Assembly: GCF_000239815.1 (NCBI RefSeq)
Contig: NZ_CAFK01000316.1
Coordinates: forward strand, 1 to 54,103
Direction of reading: 5' to 3'
Length of the DNA: 54,103 nucleotides
Origin: Bradyrhizobium sp. STM 3843
GTDB lineage: Bacteria; Pseudomonadota; Alphaproteobacteria; Rhizobiales; Xanthobacteraceae
Below, piece after piece: positions 24,330 through 32,372 of the stretch (positions within the stretch are counted from its first letter, which is position 1; each line of letters starts with the position of its first letter). A program made the translations under genes and the position numbers. The notes beneath the pieces were generated by a model. The model saw only the letters and a list, made by a program, of their open reading frames with translations, did no database searches and was not told where the DNA came from.

Positions 24330-26588
24330 CTATTTGAAGTGAGCGTTTCCGTAATCCATCACGGCACTACCGGACAGCTCGACGGTGGCGTTAGCGCCGC
24401 GAACGTAAAACCGTTGCACAGCTCCGTCCTTCACGAACGCTGGTTTAGGACCCCGTTCACAACGGATCACGAATACGCGTTGATCATCCTCGTCTTCGAA
24501 ATGGGGATGCACGTAAGGCAGAAAAATATCGCCGATGCGATCGCGGATCAGATTGACCAAATGCAAACCCATTTTATCTTCATTTGGGAAGCCGTCGGCC
24601 GCCAGTCCAAGTACTTTGCCTTCATCGTCAACGCCGACCATCAAGGTTCCTCCCCGTGCGTTGAGGAACCCCGCGATGGTCTTCAACGCTGATAGTTGGA
24701 TTTTATCGTCTGGCTGACCTGTATGTAGATTGGTCCTGAGCGTCGACTTAAACTCCACGACGCTGCTTTCACCGGCAGCCAAGAGTTCGGCAATAGAAAG
24801 CGGGGCGATTTGCGCTGTAGGGGTAACTCCGCAAAGCTTTTGGTAACCCTCGCGGACCAAGCTTGCCATCTTGACACGTCGTTCCTTCAAGAACTGCTCG
24901 TAGGGCAGGTCCCACCACAAGGACGGCAAGGCGTGCCATCTCTGCATCTCTTGCCGCTCCGCTGAGGACATCTTTTTGTCGAGCGCAGGCGCGTAATCCT
25001 TCGGCGCTTCATCGCTGATCTTGACGTTATCTGGCCACTCGACGACAGCGAAATTGGCAATCTGATTGACCTCACGAAGATCAGTAATGCCGATGCTGTT
25101 CAGATAGCTGCGTGGAAACAGATGATGCTGTTCAACAGCGGTTTTTGAGCCCTTCACTGCAGGATCGATCATGTCGGCAATCTTGAGCGGCCCATAGAGG
25201 GCGCGAGCGCCCAAGAGGATCAGTGACGCCTGATACGCGAACCGCGAGGGACTGCGTGATGCGGAAGTCGCCAGCCGATTGGGAAGAGTGATCTCCCAAA
25301 AGTCGTTCGTCAGAGTCGTGGCGCAGATTTGTCGTAACTTTTCGAGATAGACGTCGCCGCTCTTAATTCCGCGTAACTGAGCGAGATCGAACTCGAATGC
25401 CGTTTCTGGTGAATTTGTATATCGGCCTGTAAGAGAGGCCATGAAGAAGAATTCTGCTATGGCTTGACGCATCTTTGGCTTCTCAATGCCGTGATCTATG
25501 ATGCCAATCAAGTAGAGCACATAAGAGTAGATAACAGCGGTTTCAGAGGTAATCATTCCTTCATGGCGATAGCCACCTAGGGTCAAGGCTCCCAGAAAAT
25601 GATGCCAGTTGGCGTAGTTGAGCGCATGAGTTTGGGCCGACCTCAGGATTTCGAACTGGGCCTCGCGCTTCTTCGGATCAACTTCGCCAGTGTCGGCGTC
25701 GCGTCCGCGCAGCACGCTATATACATTTTCCAGCCGCGCTCGCTTTAGCCCCAACCCCACACCTACGCGCAGCAACTGGTCGGGTGATGGTTTGATAAAA
25801 TGGTTATATGGTGATGGGCCGCCTTTGCTAGGTGCTGTTGCCTCGCGCGCGAATTTCTCGAGCTCGGCGCGGCCCTGATCCCAGAACACCGACATGAGTG
25901 TCATGATGAAGTCGGCTTGGTTAAGCTTCTTGCCCTGGCCGTTGATGCGCACAAAAACTTCCGCGACAGTTTCCACATCCACGGCGGAATTTAGCGTCAG
26001 TGCGGTGAAGCTGTACTGTAAGAGACCATGCAGCCTGCCGATCGATGACTGTGCTTTGCCGATCTCCTCCGTAGTCAATTCGCGAACACTCTTCAGTTCG
26101 GCGACGAAATGATTTGCAAATTCGAAAACGTTTGTTTCGGGTTTCCAAAGCTCGGAGATGTCAGGGATGTACGCCTTGTCTTTGGCAATGGATGCGTCCG
26201 CGACATCGAAACGGGATTGAAGCGGATTGAATGCGATCCGAATGCGATCCTTGACGAAATTCGAACGGATCACTTCCTTGCCCTTTATTACCGCATAGAG
26301 CGAAGTGAGGCGCTGCTGTCCGTCGACAATGGCTAACGACGGGGCCTTCTGATCGCTAGGTTCGCCGATCCTGCGCATTTCAGGATCGGCTCCGGTTTCC
26401 CAAAAGAGCAGATATCCGACCGGGTAACCCCGATAGAGGCTATCAAAGAGATTGCGAACGTTTACGTTGGGCCAAACAAAGGGACGCTGGATTTCTGGTA
26501 GGCCGATCTTGCCAAGACCGATGTCTTCAATGAGCGCAACAAGAGGATAGGCTGTGGTCGTAAACAGAGCCATCTGTTCGTCTCGCAT
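24330..26588 (-). CDS. DUF262 - HNH/DUF1524-like - Schlafen AlbA_2 fusion protein, candidate defence protein
   Basis: 752 aa. Seen: an N-terminal DUF262 (GmrS/ParB-like) domain with PEIQRPFVW (31-39), DGQQR (89-93) and FVRINGQGKKL (212-222); a helical middle; an HNH/DUF1524-like motif QHHLFPRSYLN (487-497) with the trailing NQIANF pattern; and a C-terminal Schlafen AlbA_2 domain (about 600-745) with SSVVEFKS and NARGGTLMVGVDDEG. DUF262 plus DUF1524 is the architecture of GmrSD type IV restriction enzymes that attack modified phage DNA. The added AlbA_2 domain is unusual. The start at 26588 or 26573 is unresolved; neither has a clear ribosome site. First gene of a two-gene operon. Confidence 0.85.
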   Translation of the reverse strand: MRDEQMALFTTTAYPLVALIEDIGLGKIGLPEIQRPFVWPNVNVRNLFDSLYRGYPVGYLLFWETGADPEMRRIGEPSDQKAPSLAIVDGQQRLTSLYAVIKGKEVIRSNFVKDRIRIAFNPLQSRFDVADASIAKDKAYIPDISELWKPETNVFEFANHFVAELKSVRELTTEEIGKAQSSIGRLHGLLQYSFTALTLNSAVDVETVAEVFVRINGQGKKLNQADFIMTLMSVFWDQGRAELEKFAREATAPSKGGPSPYNHFIKPSPDQLLRVGVGLGLKRARLENVYSVLRGRDADTGEVDPKKREAQFEILRSAQTHALNYANWHHFLGALTLGGYRHEGMITSETAVIYSYVLYLIGIIDHGIEKPKMRQAIAEFFFMASLTGRYTNSPETAFEFDLAQLRGIKSGDVYLEKLRQICATTLTNDFWEITLPNRLATSASRSPSRFAYQASLILLGARALYGPLKIADMIDPAVKGSKTAVEQHHLFPRSYLNSIGITDLREVNQIANFAVVEWPDNVKISDEAPKDYAPALDKKMSSAERQEMQRWHALPSLWWDLPYEQFLKERRVKMASLVREGYQKLCGVTPTAQIAPLSIAELLAAGESSVVEFKSTLRTNLHTGQPDDKIQLSALKTIAGFLNARGGTLMVGVDDEGKVLGLAADGFPNEDKMGLHLVNLIRDRIGDIFLPYVHPHFEDEDDQRVFVIRCERGPKPAFVKDGAVQRFYVRGANATVELSGSAVMDYGNAHFK

Positions 26589-27191
26589 TAGTGTTGAGGA
26601 TTGCTTGAGGCATCAAAGAAGGGGCTGGGAGTATAGGTCCAGGTGACGCAATGACATGAGGCTACTATTGTAGATTGCATGAAGCAGTGCGTCCGGTCCA
26701 TGGCCGCCGGTCCGAACCGCCGCAATTGACCTTGGTGCGACCGACTGCGTCTGCTTAGTATATGGATTTGTGGACTATCGTAGGCGAAATATCGCAAGTA
26801 CTTGAAAAGACGTTGGAATATGGCCGCGATTGGCGGACACTCTCTCCGCCATCTGTTTTGGACAGCGCAAAAGTCCTCTGAATCGGGGTCTTCTCGATCC
26901 GCCGGAAATTGACGGTGTAGCACCGGGGCGCACCCAAGCTGCTCTCATTGGGCCGTCGGCGGAAGACGAATCCTTGCGCTGGGGCAGCCCCGAGGGAAAT
27001 CGCACCTAATGCCGCCAGAATGAATTCCTCCACCGCCGTGAACGATTTCACACCTTGAGCTTCGGGGCCCGGTGGCCGCGGAAGTGTGCGACCAGTATCT
27101 ACCGTAGCACGGCCGCCGGCCCGTCGGCGTGACGGAACGGTGTTCGTTGGCATCGCGTTGGACCCCACGTCCATCACGATCGGAGGATGTC
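26589..27191. other. Island right junction and flanking intergenic DNA
   Basis: 603 bp. It contains attR (26838-26851). The 250 bp inside the island hold the promoter side of the minus-strand defence operon; I see no gene there. Outside attR, minus-strand sequence from about 27048 encodes a signal-peptide-like stretch (FILAALGAISLGAAPAQG) followed by about 45 residues, then runs through attR into island DNA. This could be a small secreted protein gene whose 3' end was exchanged on integration, but the evidence is weak. Confidence 0.4.
26838..26851 (+). repeat. attR: second copy of the 14-bp tRNA-Ser 3' repeat
   Basis: CACTCTCTCCGCCA identical to 11428-11441, same orientation. Flanking bases on both sides differ, so the identity block is exactly 14 bp. 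It marks the distal end of the island, 250 bp upstream of the DUF262 gene start. Confidence 0.82.
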
Positions 27192-27416
27192 ATGAAATGG
27201 ATTATGGCGGCTTGCGTGGCCGCGGTTTCGCTGGCCAGCGCGCCCGGCGCGGACGCCAAGGGCTGCATCAAGGGAGCTATCGTCGGGGGCGCCGCCGGCC
27301 ACATGGCGGGACACGGCAAGCTAGGCGCGGCGGCGGGGTGTGTCGTCGGCCACCACGAGGCGAACAAGAAAGACCCGAACAACGCGAACGCGCAGGATAG
27401 CTCGAAGCAGCAGTGA
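27192..27416 (+). CDS. Small exported glycine-zipper-like protein
   Basis: 74 aa. A Sec signal peptide (MKWIMAACVAAVSLASAPGADA) is followed by a Gly/Ala-rich stretch (IKGAIVGGAAGHMAGHGKLG) resembling glycine-zipper membrane-associating segments of small periplasmic or outer-membrane proteins, then a polar tail. GGAGG precedes the ATG by 6 nt. Its stop overlaps the GTG start of the next gene, so the two are coupled. Confidence 0.75.
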   Translation: MKWIMAACVAAVSLASAPGADAKGCIKGAIVGGAAGHMAGHGKLGAAAGCVVGHHEANKKDPNNANAQDSSKQQ

Positions 27417-28138
27417 ACCGCGGAACACCTCTTCAGATTGCGATCCTTCTCTATCCGGGCGTGACCGCGCTCGATGTAGTCGGCCCGTGGGAGGTTTTGT
27501 CGCGCGTTCCCGGCGCGGAAGTCCGCTTCGTCGGCAAGGAAGTGGGGCCCGTCGACACGGAGGGCGGCGGGCTGCTGCTCGGGGTCACTCACGAACTCGC
27601 TGAGGCCACCGCTCCGGACCTGGTGGTCGTCCCGGGCGGCTCGACCACCCCCGGCCAGATGGTGGACGACGAGATCTTGAATTGGCTGCGGCAGGTGCAC
27701 GCCACGACTTCGTGGACCGCGTCGGTCTGTACCGGTGCGTTGATCCTGGGGGCGGCAGGAATCCTGAAAGGCCAGCCCGCGACCACGCACTGGTACAAGA
27801 TGGGCGTGCTCCGGATCATGGGCGCGAAGCCGAGGCCCGATGAACGCGTCGTTCGGTCGGGAAAGATCGTTACCGCGGCCGGCGTGTCGGCGGGCATCGA
27901 TCTGGCCCTTTGGCTGGCCGGAGAGATCGCGGGTCGCGAACGGGCCGAGGCGATCCAACTCGTCATCGAGTACGACCCGCATCCGCCGTTCGGGGCCGGT
28001 CACATGACGAAGGCCACCAAGGAGGTGCGGGATCTCGCCAGGACGATGATGGACGAAACCGTTCCCGCCGATCAGCGCCGTCTTGTACCCAAGATCGCAT
28101 GGAGGCGCTTCATCGATCTGATCCGGACGGCGAGATAG
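27413..28138 (+). CDS. DJ-1/PfpI family protein (isonitrile hydratase-like)
   Basis: 241-aa member of the class I glutamine amidotransferase-like superfamily. Seen: the nucleophile-elbow Cys106 in SVCTGALIL, and TALDVVGPWE with Asp21, both typical of isonitrile hydratase-like and AraC-associated DJ-1 proteins. There is no C-terminal HTH. The GTG overlaps the upstream stop codon. Isonitrile hydratase activity is possible, but the substrate cannot be told from sequence. Confidence 0.85.
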   Translation: MNRGTPLQIAILLYPGVTALDVVGPWEVLSRVPGAEVRFVGKEVGPVDTEGGGLLLGVTHELAEATAPDLVVVPGGSTTPGQMVDDEILNWLRQVHATTSWTASVCTGALILGAAGILKGQPATTHWYKMGVLRIMGAKPRPDERVVRSGKIVTAAGVSAGIDLALWLAGEIAGRERAEAIQLVIEYDPHPPFGAGHMTKATKEVRDLARTMMDETVPADQRRLVPKIAWRRFIDLIRTAR

Positions 28139-28560
28139 AGATATGGCGCCCCCTCTCGTGCCGATGTTTAGTGCGTCGAGACGGCCCAGCGAGGCCGAAC
28201 GCCGCTTACAGGCGGCGGCCAAGAAAACTTGGCCTGTAGCCGTACGCTCCGCAACAACTTTTCCGCCACGGGCGACTGCTCCGGACCCGACCTGGAGCGC
28301 GAGTTCGTCAATAGGCGGATCGCCGACAAGCGGACCGCGCTCGACGCGCTTGCTCTCGTAGAGGTTCTCTGTCGCATTTCCACTTCAGAAAGACCTGCCT
28401 TCTTCCTTGAAGATGGGGGCGGCATCCGCGACCTGCTGATCTGCGGCAGCGTCGAGCACCACCGCTTTCTTAATAGATCTAGCTTGCACCGTTTGGCCTG
28501 CTCTCATGGTCGTGAGCAGCGCCACGTCGGCGGTGCTGGTTCCTAGCTAGTTAGTCCGCG
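28139..28560. other. Intergenic region without a supported gene
   Basis: 422 bp between the convergent DJ-1 and AraC genes. A 105-codon frame on the plus strand (28229-28546) has some coding-like sequence (LEREFVNRRIADKRTALDAL) but no family match, no ribosome site and a low-quality ending. It may be a decayed fragment. No clear terminator seen. Confidence 0.35.
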
Positions 28561-29577
28561 CTACCGCTCTTCTCCCGGCCGCGTCGAGCAAAGAACTCTC
28601 GCGCCCTTACAAGGGCGTATTTCTGATGGCCGCGCACCGTAGGTCTTGCGAAAGAGGCGATTGAAATGTGAGAGGTCGCAAAATCCGACCTCATAGGCGA
28701 TCGACGTGATGGTTCGCTCGGAAAGACACGGGTCGGTCAGGATCCGGTGCGCGCGCACTAGACGCGCGTTGCGCACGAAATCGGAGAATGTCGTCTCTTC
28801 GACTTGGAAGAGAAGGCGAATGTATCGCGCTGTTATACCGTGGCGGCTGGCGATCATCGATTCGGAAAGACTTCCGTCTCCAAGGTGGGCGAGTATGTCT
28901 GACTTGATGGCGTTCAGTCGAGCGGCAGCGGTGCCGCCATGAAGCGAGTTGATACCCGGCGAACGGCTGAGTGCCAGTGCAACCAGATCATAGACGTGGC
29001 TTACGACACGCTGTTGCAATATGGGGCTCGTGACCGGGGCAGCACCGCAGAGTACGTTGGAGACGTAGCTCGTCAGCAGGCGCAACGGCTCCGAACTGGC
29101 CGGCAGCGACGCCCCCACGCGATCTTGAATGTATGCTAGCACTGGGATCATCGCATGGCGCGGTAAGCTCAATGCGACGAAACTCGAATTTGGCTGGAGC
29201 ATCACTTCGCCGACGTCCGAGCCAGAGCCCAGTATGGCCTCACCCGGAGCCAGTTCAGTCTCGCGTCCGAGCTGCCTCTGCATGAAGCGGCCAGTTTGCA
29301 GAATCGTCAGCACCAGATCGTCAGTTCCCGCTGTTATCAGTTCCGACGTTCGCCGCGCCACGAAGCCGGTACTTGTCTGGGTGCCAATGACAACGCCGAG
29401 TCCGGGCAGTCCGCGCACGATTGCCCGCTGCTGAAATGGGCGGTCGAGCAGTGCGCTCCAATCCATTTTGACAACCGCTTTCGCGAATACTTCCCGCCAA
29501 CATTCCAGGCGATGCCGGTCAGGAATTCCGTCGGTTGAGAAATCGATGTCGACGGCTCCGCCTGCGCTTGGGCTCAT
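28561..29577 (-). CDS. AraC-family transcriptional regulator
   Basis: 338 aa. An N-terminal ligand-sensing domain of the AraC-binding-like (FeaR-type) kind is followed by a C-terminal double HTH: IKSDILAHLGDGSLSESMIA with the first HTH near ASRHGITARYIRLLF, then TITSIAYEVGFCDLSHFNRLFRKTYGARPSEIR. The ATG at 29577 starts the conserved region; the frame continues upstream to 29742 without homology. Transcribed divergently from a hydrolase/monooxygenase cluster across 231 bp, so it probably controls that cluster in response to its substrate. Confidence 0.9.
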   Translation of the reverse strand: MSPSAGGAVDIDFSTDGIPDRHRLECWREVFAKAVVKMDWSALLDRPFQQRAIVRGLPGLGVVIGTQTSTGFVARRTSELITAGTDDLVLTILQTGRFMQRQLGRETELAPGEAILGSGSDVGEVMLQPNSSFVALSLPRHAMIPVLAYIQDRVGASLPASSEPLRLLTSYVSNVLCGAAPVTSPILQQRVVSHVYDLVALALSRSPGINSLHGGTAAARLNAIKSDILAHLGDGSLSESMIASRHGITARYIRLLFQVEETTFSDFVRNARLVRAHRILTDPCLSERTITSIAYEVGFCDLSHFNRLFRKTYGARPSEIRPCKGARVLCSTRPGEER

Positions 29578-29808
29578 ATCAAGGGCACTCTCCAACACGC
29601 CGGGATTGGGTTCCGCTGCTTCCGCTCTATCCCAGTGAAACCTTCCTCTGCGCCCAAGCGTTCCAAGGCCGGGACGACTAAATTCCCGAATGATGGTCCG
29701 GAGCCTAGCACGAGGGTCCCCAACGGCGGGCACAGGTCCCAAGAATTCGAAGACCAGCCGTCAACGTTGCAGGAAGAAACACAGGGTCGTCATCTGAGGA
29801 GGTTCGCA

Positions 29809-30798
29809 TTGCTCCAGGCGAATGTTCAGAAGCTCGATCCGCGTGAGGAGCATTTCCGCGTGCCAGGTCCGCGCGACGGAATGTCTTTGTTCCTGCGGTT
29901 TCTGCCCGCGGTGCAAACCGGATTTCAACCGCGTCGCGCGGTCATCTACATCCATGGCGCGACCTTCCCTTCGGCGCTCTCGATAGCACATCGCTTCGAG
30001 GGCAAGTCGTGGCGAGACGCCCTCAACGAGGCCGGCTTCGACGTCTGGGGGCTCGACTTCTACGGTTTCGGCCACTCCGACCGCTATCCGGAAATGGATG
30101 AGCCCGCAGCCGATGGCTCACCTCTCTGCGCCACTGATGATGCCGCCCTACAGATCGAGGCCGCAGTGCGATTCATATTGGGTCATCAGAATATCGAAAA
30201 GCTTTCCCTGATCTCGCACTCCTGGGGCTCGATGCCCGCCGGCCTGTTCGCCGGACGCCATCCCGCGCGCACCGATCGACTGGTGATGTTTGCGCCTATC
30301 GCGCGTCGCGGTCCGCGACGTTATGAGAAAGCAGCGCCATTTCCCGCCTGGCGCATCGTGACTCTGGAGGACCAATGGAATCGCTTCGTCGAGGATGTGC
30401 CCGCGCATGAGCCTCCGGTGCTCTCGCGTGTCCATTTTGACGAATGGGGCCAACGATACCTCGACAGCGACCCGGAAAGCCGCGCCCGCGAGCCGTCCGG
30501 GGTGAAGACGCCGCTGGGTCCCTTCAGCGAGATCCTCAAGGCTTGGCATGGTCGGCTCGCCTATGACCCCGCCGCGGTGCAAGCTCCGGTCGCGATTATC
30601 CGCGGGGAATGGGACGGACTGATCCCGGATGAGGATGCCCGCTGGCTGTTCGACGCGTTCGTCCACGCGCCAGACAAGCGCGATATCAAGATCAGCCGTG
30701 GCACGCACCTCATGCATCTCGAGGCAATGCGTCTCGCGCTGTGGCGAGAAAGCATCAATTTCCTGTGGAGCGACGGCGTCGCTGCGATCCCCTCCTGA
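29809..30798 (+). CDS. Alpha/beta hydrolase
   Basis: 329 aa. Seen: the nucleophile elbow SHSWGS (Ser138), an oxyanion region YIHGATFPS, the acid in RGEWDGLIPDED, and His in GTHLMHLE: a complete Ser-Asp-His triad. I choose the TTG at 29809 because TGAGGAGG lies 6 nt upstream; a GTG at 29635 would add 58 low-complexity residues. It is cytosolic with no signal peptide. It is followed after 20 bp by two paralogous monooxygenase-like genes. The substrate is unknown, perhaps an ester or lactone product of those enzymes. Confidence 0.85.
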   Translation: MLQANVQKLDPREEHFRVPGPRDGMSLFLRFLPAVQTGFQPRRAVIYIHGATFPSALSIAHRFEGKSWRDALNEAGFDVWGLDFYGFGHSDRYPEMDEPAADGSPLCATDDAALQIEAAVRFILGHQNIEKLSLISHSWGSMPAGLFAGRHPARTDRLVMFAPIARRGPRRYEKAAPFPAWRIVTLEDQWNRFVEDVPAHEPPVLSRVHFDEWGQRYLDSDPESRAREPSGVKTPLGPFSEILKAWHGRLAYDPAAVQAPVAIIRGEWDGLIPDEDARWLFDAFVHAPDKRDIKISRGTHLMHLEAMRLALWRESINFLWSDGVAAIPS

Positions 30799-30818
30799 AC
30801 CCAGAGAAAGGAAAGACC

Positions 30819-31529
30819 ATGTTTTCTGTGATTTTTGAAGTCCTCCCGAACGATGGAAAGAAGGACGCCTATCTCGACCTCGCCAAACATCTCAAGCCGA
30901 TCCTCGAAAAGATCGACGGCTTCGTCGACAACGAGCGCTTCGAGAGCCGACGGAGGCCCGGTTGGGTGTTGTCTCACTCGACTTGGCGCGACGAGAAGTC
31001 GGTCGTGCGTTGGCGCACCGAAGGCGAGCATCATGCCGTACAGGAGAAAGGCAGGTTCGAGATCTTTCAGGATTATCACCTGCGCGTCGGCGACGTCACT
31101 GCCGACACCGACCCACCTAAAGAAGCTCCGATACTGGAACGGCGTCTTGATGAAACCGAAGTGGGGACCGCAAAGATCGCGACATTCACCGAGGTCACGC
31201 CGAGCAAAGGAGCCGCTTTCGCAGCTCAGACTGATCTGCTGCCGAGTCACCTTGGGCTTGATGTCAACGAAGGTGCCGTCATCGAATACGACGTGTACGA
31301 TAGCATCTACAATCCAGGGAAAATAGGGCTGCTGGTATTTTGGAAAAACGAAAAAGCCGCTGATGCGTGGTCGCCGAAGAGAATCGAAGGCGCGGAGAAA
31401 CTCCGCCACCGCAAGGTCCGCGTGGTGCGCGAATACGGCAGGTTCGATCGTCGCGAAGCGCCGCAGTTCTATCCCGACGTCAAGGGTCGTGAAACTCTAC
31501 ACGCCAAGCAGGCCGAGCCGGCGCATTAG
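30819..31529 (+). CDS. Antibiotic-biosynthesis-monooxygenase (ABM) fold protein, copy 1
   Basis: 236 aa. The first half (about residues 1-95) has the ABM/quinol-monooxygenase-like pattern: FSVIFEVLPNDGKKDAYLDL, then GFVDNERFESRRRPGW, then WRDEKSVVRWRTEGEHH. The second half looks like a second, diverged ABM-like domain (VIEYDVYDSIYNPGKIGLLVFW). AGAAAGGAAAG precedes the ATG. Its neighbour at 31610 is a close paralogue with the same length and two-domain form. Such proteins are often cofactor-free oxygenases or dimeric a/b-barrel enzymes; the reaction is unknown. Confidence 0.75.
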   Translation: MFSVIFEVLPNDGKKDAYLDLAKHLKPILEKIDGFVDNERFESRRRPGWVLSHSTWRDEKSVVRWRTEGEHHAVQEKGRFEIFQDYHLRVGDVTADTDPPKEAPILERRLDETEVGTAKIATFTEVTPSKGAAFAAQTDLLPSHLGLDVNEGAVIEYDVYDSIYNPGKIGLLVFWKNEKAADAWSPKRIEGAEKLRHRKVRVVREYGRFDRREAPQFYPDVKGRETLHAKQAEPAH

Positions 31530-31609
31530 GTATTCGCAGACCCGAATTACGAATCTAACCCAAGAGAGCCGTCCGAGGAACTCTTGCCGGCCTTAGATCG
31601 GAAAACCGC

Positions 31610-32314
31610 ATGTTTTGCTTCGCTTTCGAGGTGCTTCCTGCCGCGGGCAAGCGAGATGAATATCTCGGACTTGTGCAGCACTTGAAACCGATTTTGGAAA
31701 CGATCGACGGCTACATCGAAAGCGAGCGCTTTGAAAGCCGGCTAAGACCCGGCTGGATGTTGTCAATTCAGACCTGGCGCGACGAAAAATCAGTTGTACG
31801 CTGGCGCACCGAGGCTGAACATCACGCGATCCAAGTCAAGGGACGTTTCCAGACGTTCGAGGACTATCACATCAGGGGTGGTGAGGTGATTGCGGATACT
31901 AATCCGCCGAAGCAGGCGCCGATACGGGAATTGCGGCTCGACGAAACGGAAGTGGGTCTAGGGAAGTTTGTCACCTTCACCGAAGTAACACTGTCAAGAG
32001 ATGTCGCGTTCACAGATCAAACCAATCTGCTACCCGCCCGCCTAGGCCTCGAGCTGCAGGGCAGCAGCATCATCGATTACGATGTCTACGACAGCATCTA
32101 CAATCCAGGAAAAATCGCGCTGGTGGTTGCGTGGACAGATGCCGAGGCGGCGAGCCAATGGTCGCCACGCAAAGCCGAAGGCACCGACACGTTGCGACAT
32201 CGGACGATCCGCATCGTCCGCGACTATGGCCGCTTTGATCGCCGCGAGGCGCCGCAATTCTACCCGGATGTCGAGTGCCGCAAGACGCTGCATGTCAAGC
32301 GAGCCGAGCGATAG
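31610..32314 (+). CDS. ABM-fold protein, copy 2 (tandem paralogue)
   Basis: 234 aa, collinear with the preceding gene over its whole length and, by eye, more than half identical. Shared segments include RFESR-x-RPGW, WRDEKSVVRWRTE-x-EHHA, DVYDSIYNPGKI and YGRFDRREAPQFYPDV. The second domain is retained. An 80-bp gap separates the copies, so this is a tandem duplication that has diverged. Ends convergently with the ketosynthase gene. Confidence 0.75.
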   Translation: MFCFAFEVLPAAGKRDEYLGLVQHLKPILETIDGYIESERFESRLRPGWMLSIQTWRDEKSVVRWRTEAEHHAIQVKGRFQTFEDYHIRGGEVIADTNPPKQAPIRELRLDETEVGLGKFVTFTEVTLSRDVAFTDQTNLLPARLGLELQGSSIIDYDVYDSIYNPGKIALVVAWTDAEAASQWSPRKAEGTDTLRHRTIRIVRDYGRFDRREAPQFYPDVECRKTLHVKRAER

Positions 32315-32372
32315 CGCTGTCCTTCGCGCTTCCACCACGACATGTTGGCTCAACCCCGAACAAATGAACCTG

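Larger units (their letters stand above)
11428..26851. mobile_element. Integrative genomic island at tRNA-Ser carrying restriction/defence genes
   Basis: About 15.4 kb bounded by a perfect 14-bp direct repeat of the tRNA-Ser 3' end. Left to right it contains integrase, excisionase-like HTH gene, DUF3987/YfjI-like replication gene, two small unknown genes, hsdR-hsdM-hsdS, a PD-(D/E)xK protein, and a DUF262/HNH/AlbA_2 fusion. No conjugation genes are seen, so it would need mobilisation by another element or by phage. Codon use in hsdS and the two minus-strand genes looks clearly more A/T-rich than the flanking backbone, in keeping with transfer. The boundary rests on the repeat; comparison with an empty tRNA-Ser locus would settle it. 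Confidence 0.85.

Noticed and set aside
28229..28546. 105-codon frame between the DJ-1 and AraC genes
   Set aside because: No ribosome site, no family resemblance and degraded composition at both ends; treated as intergenic.
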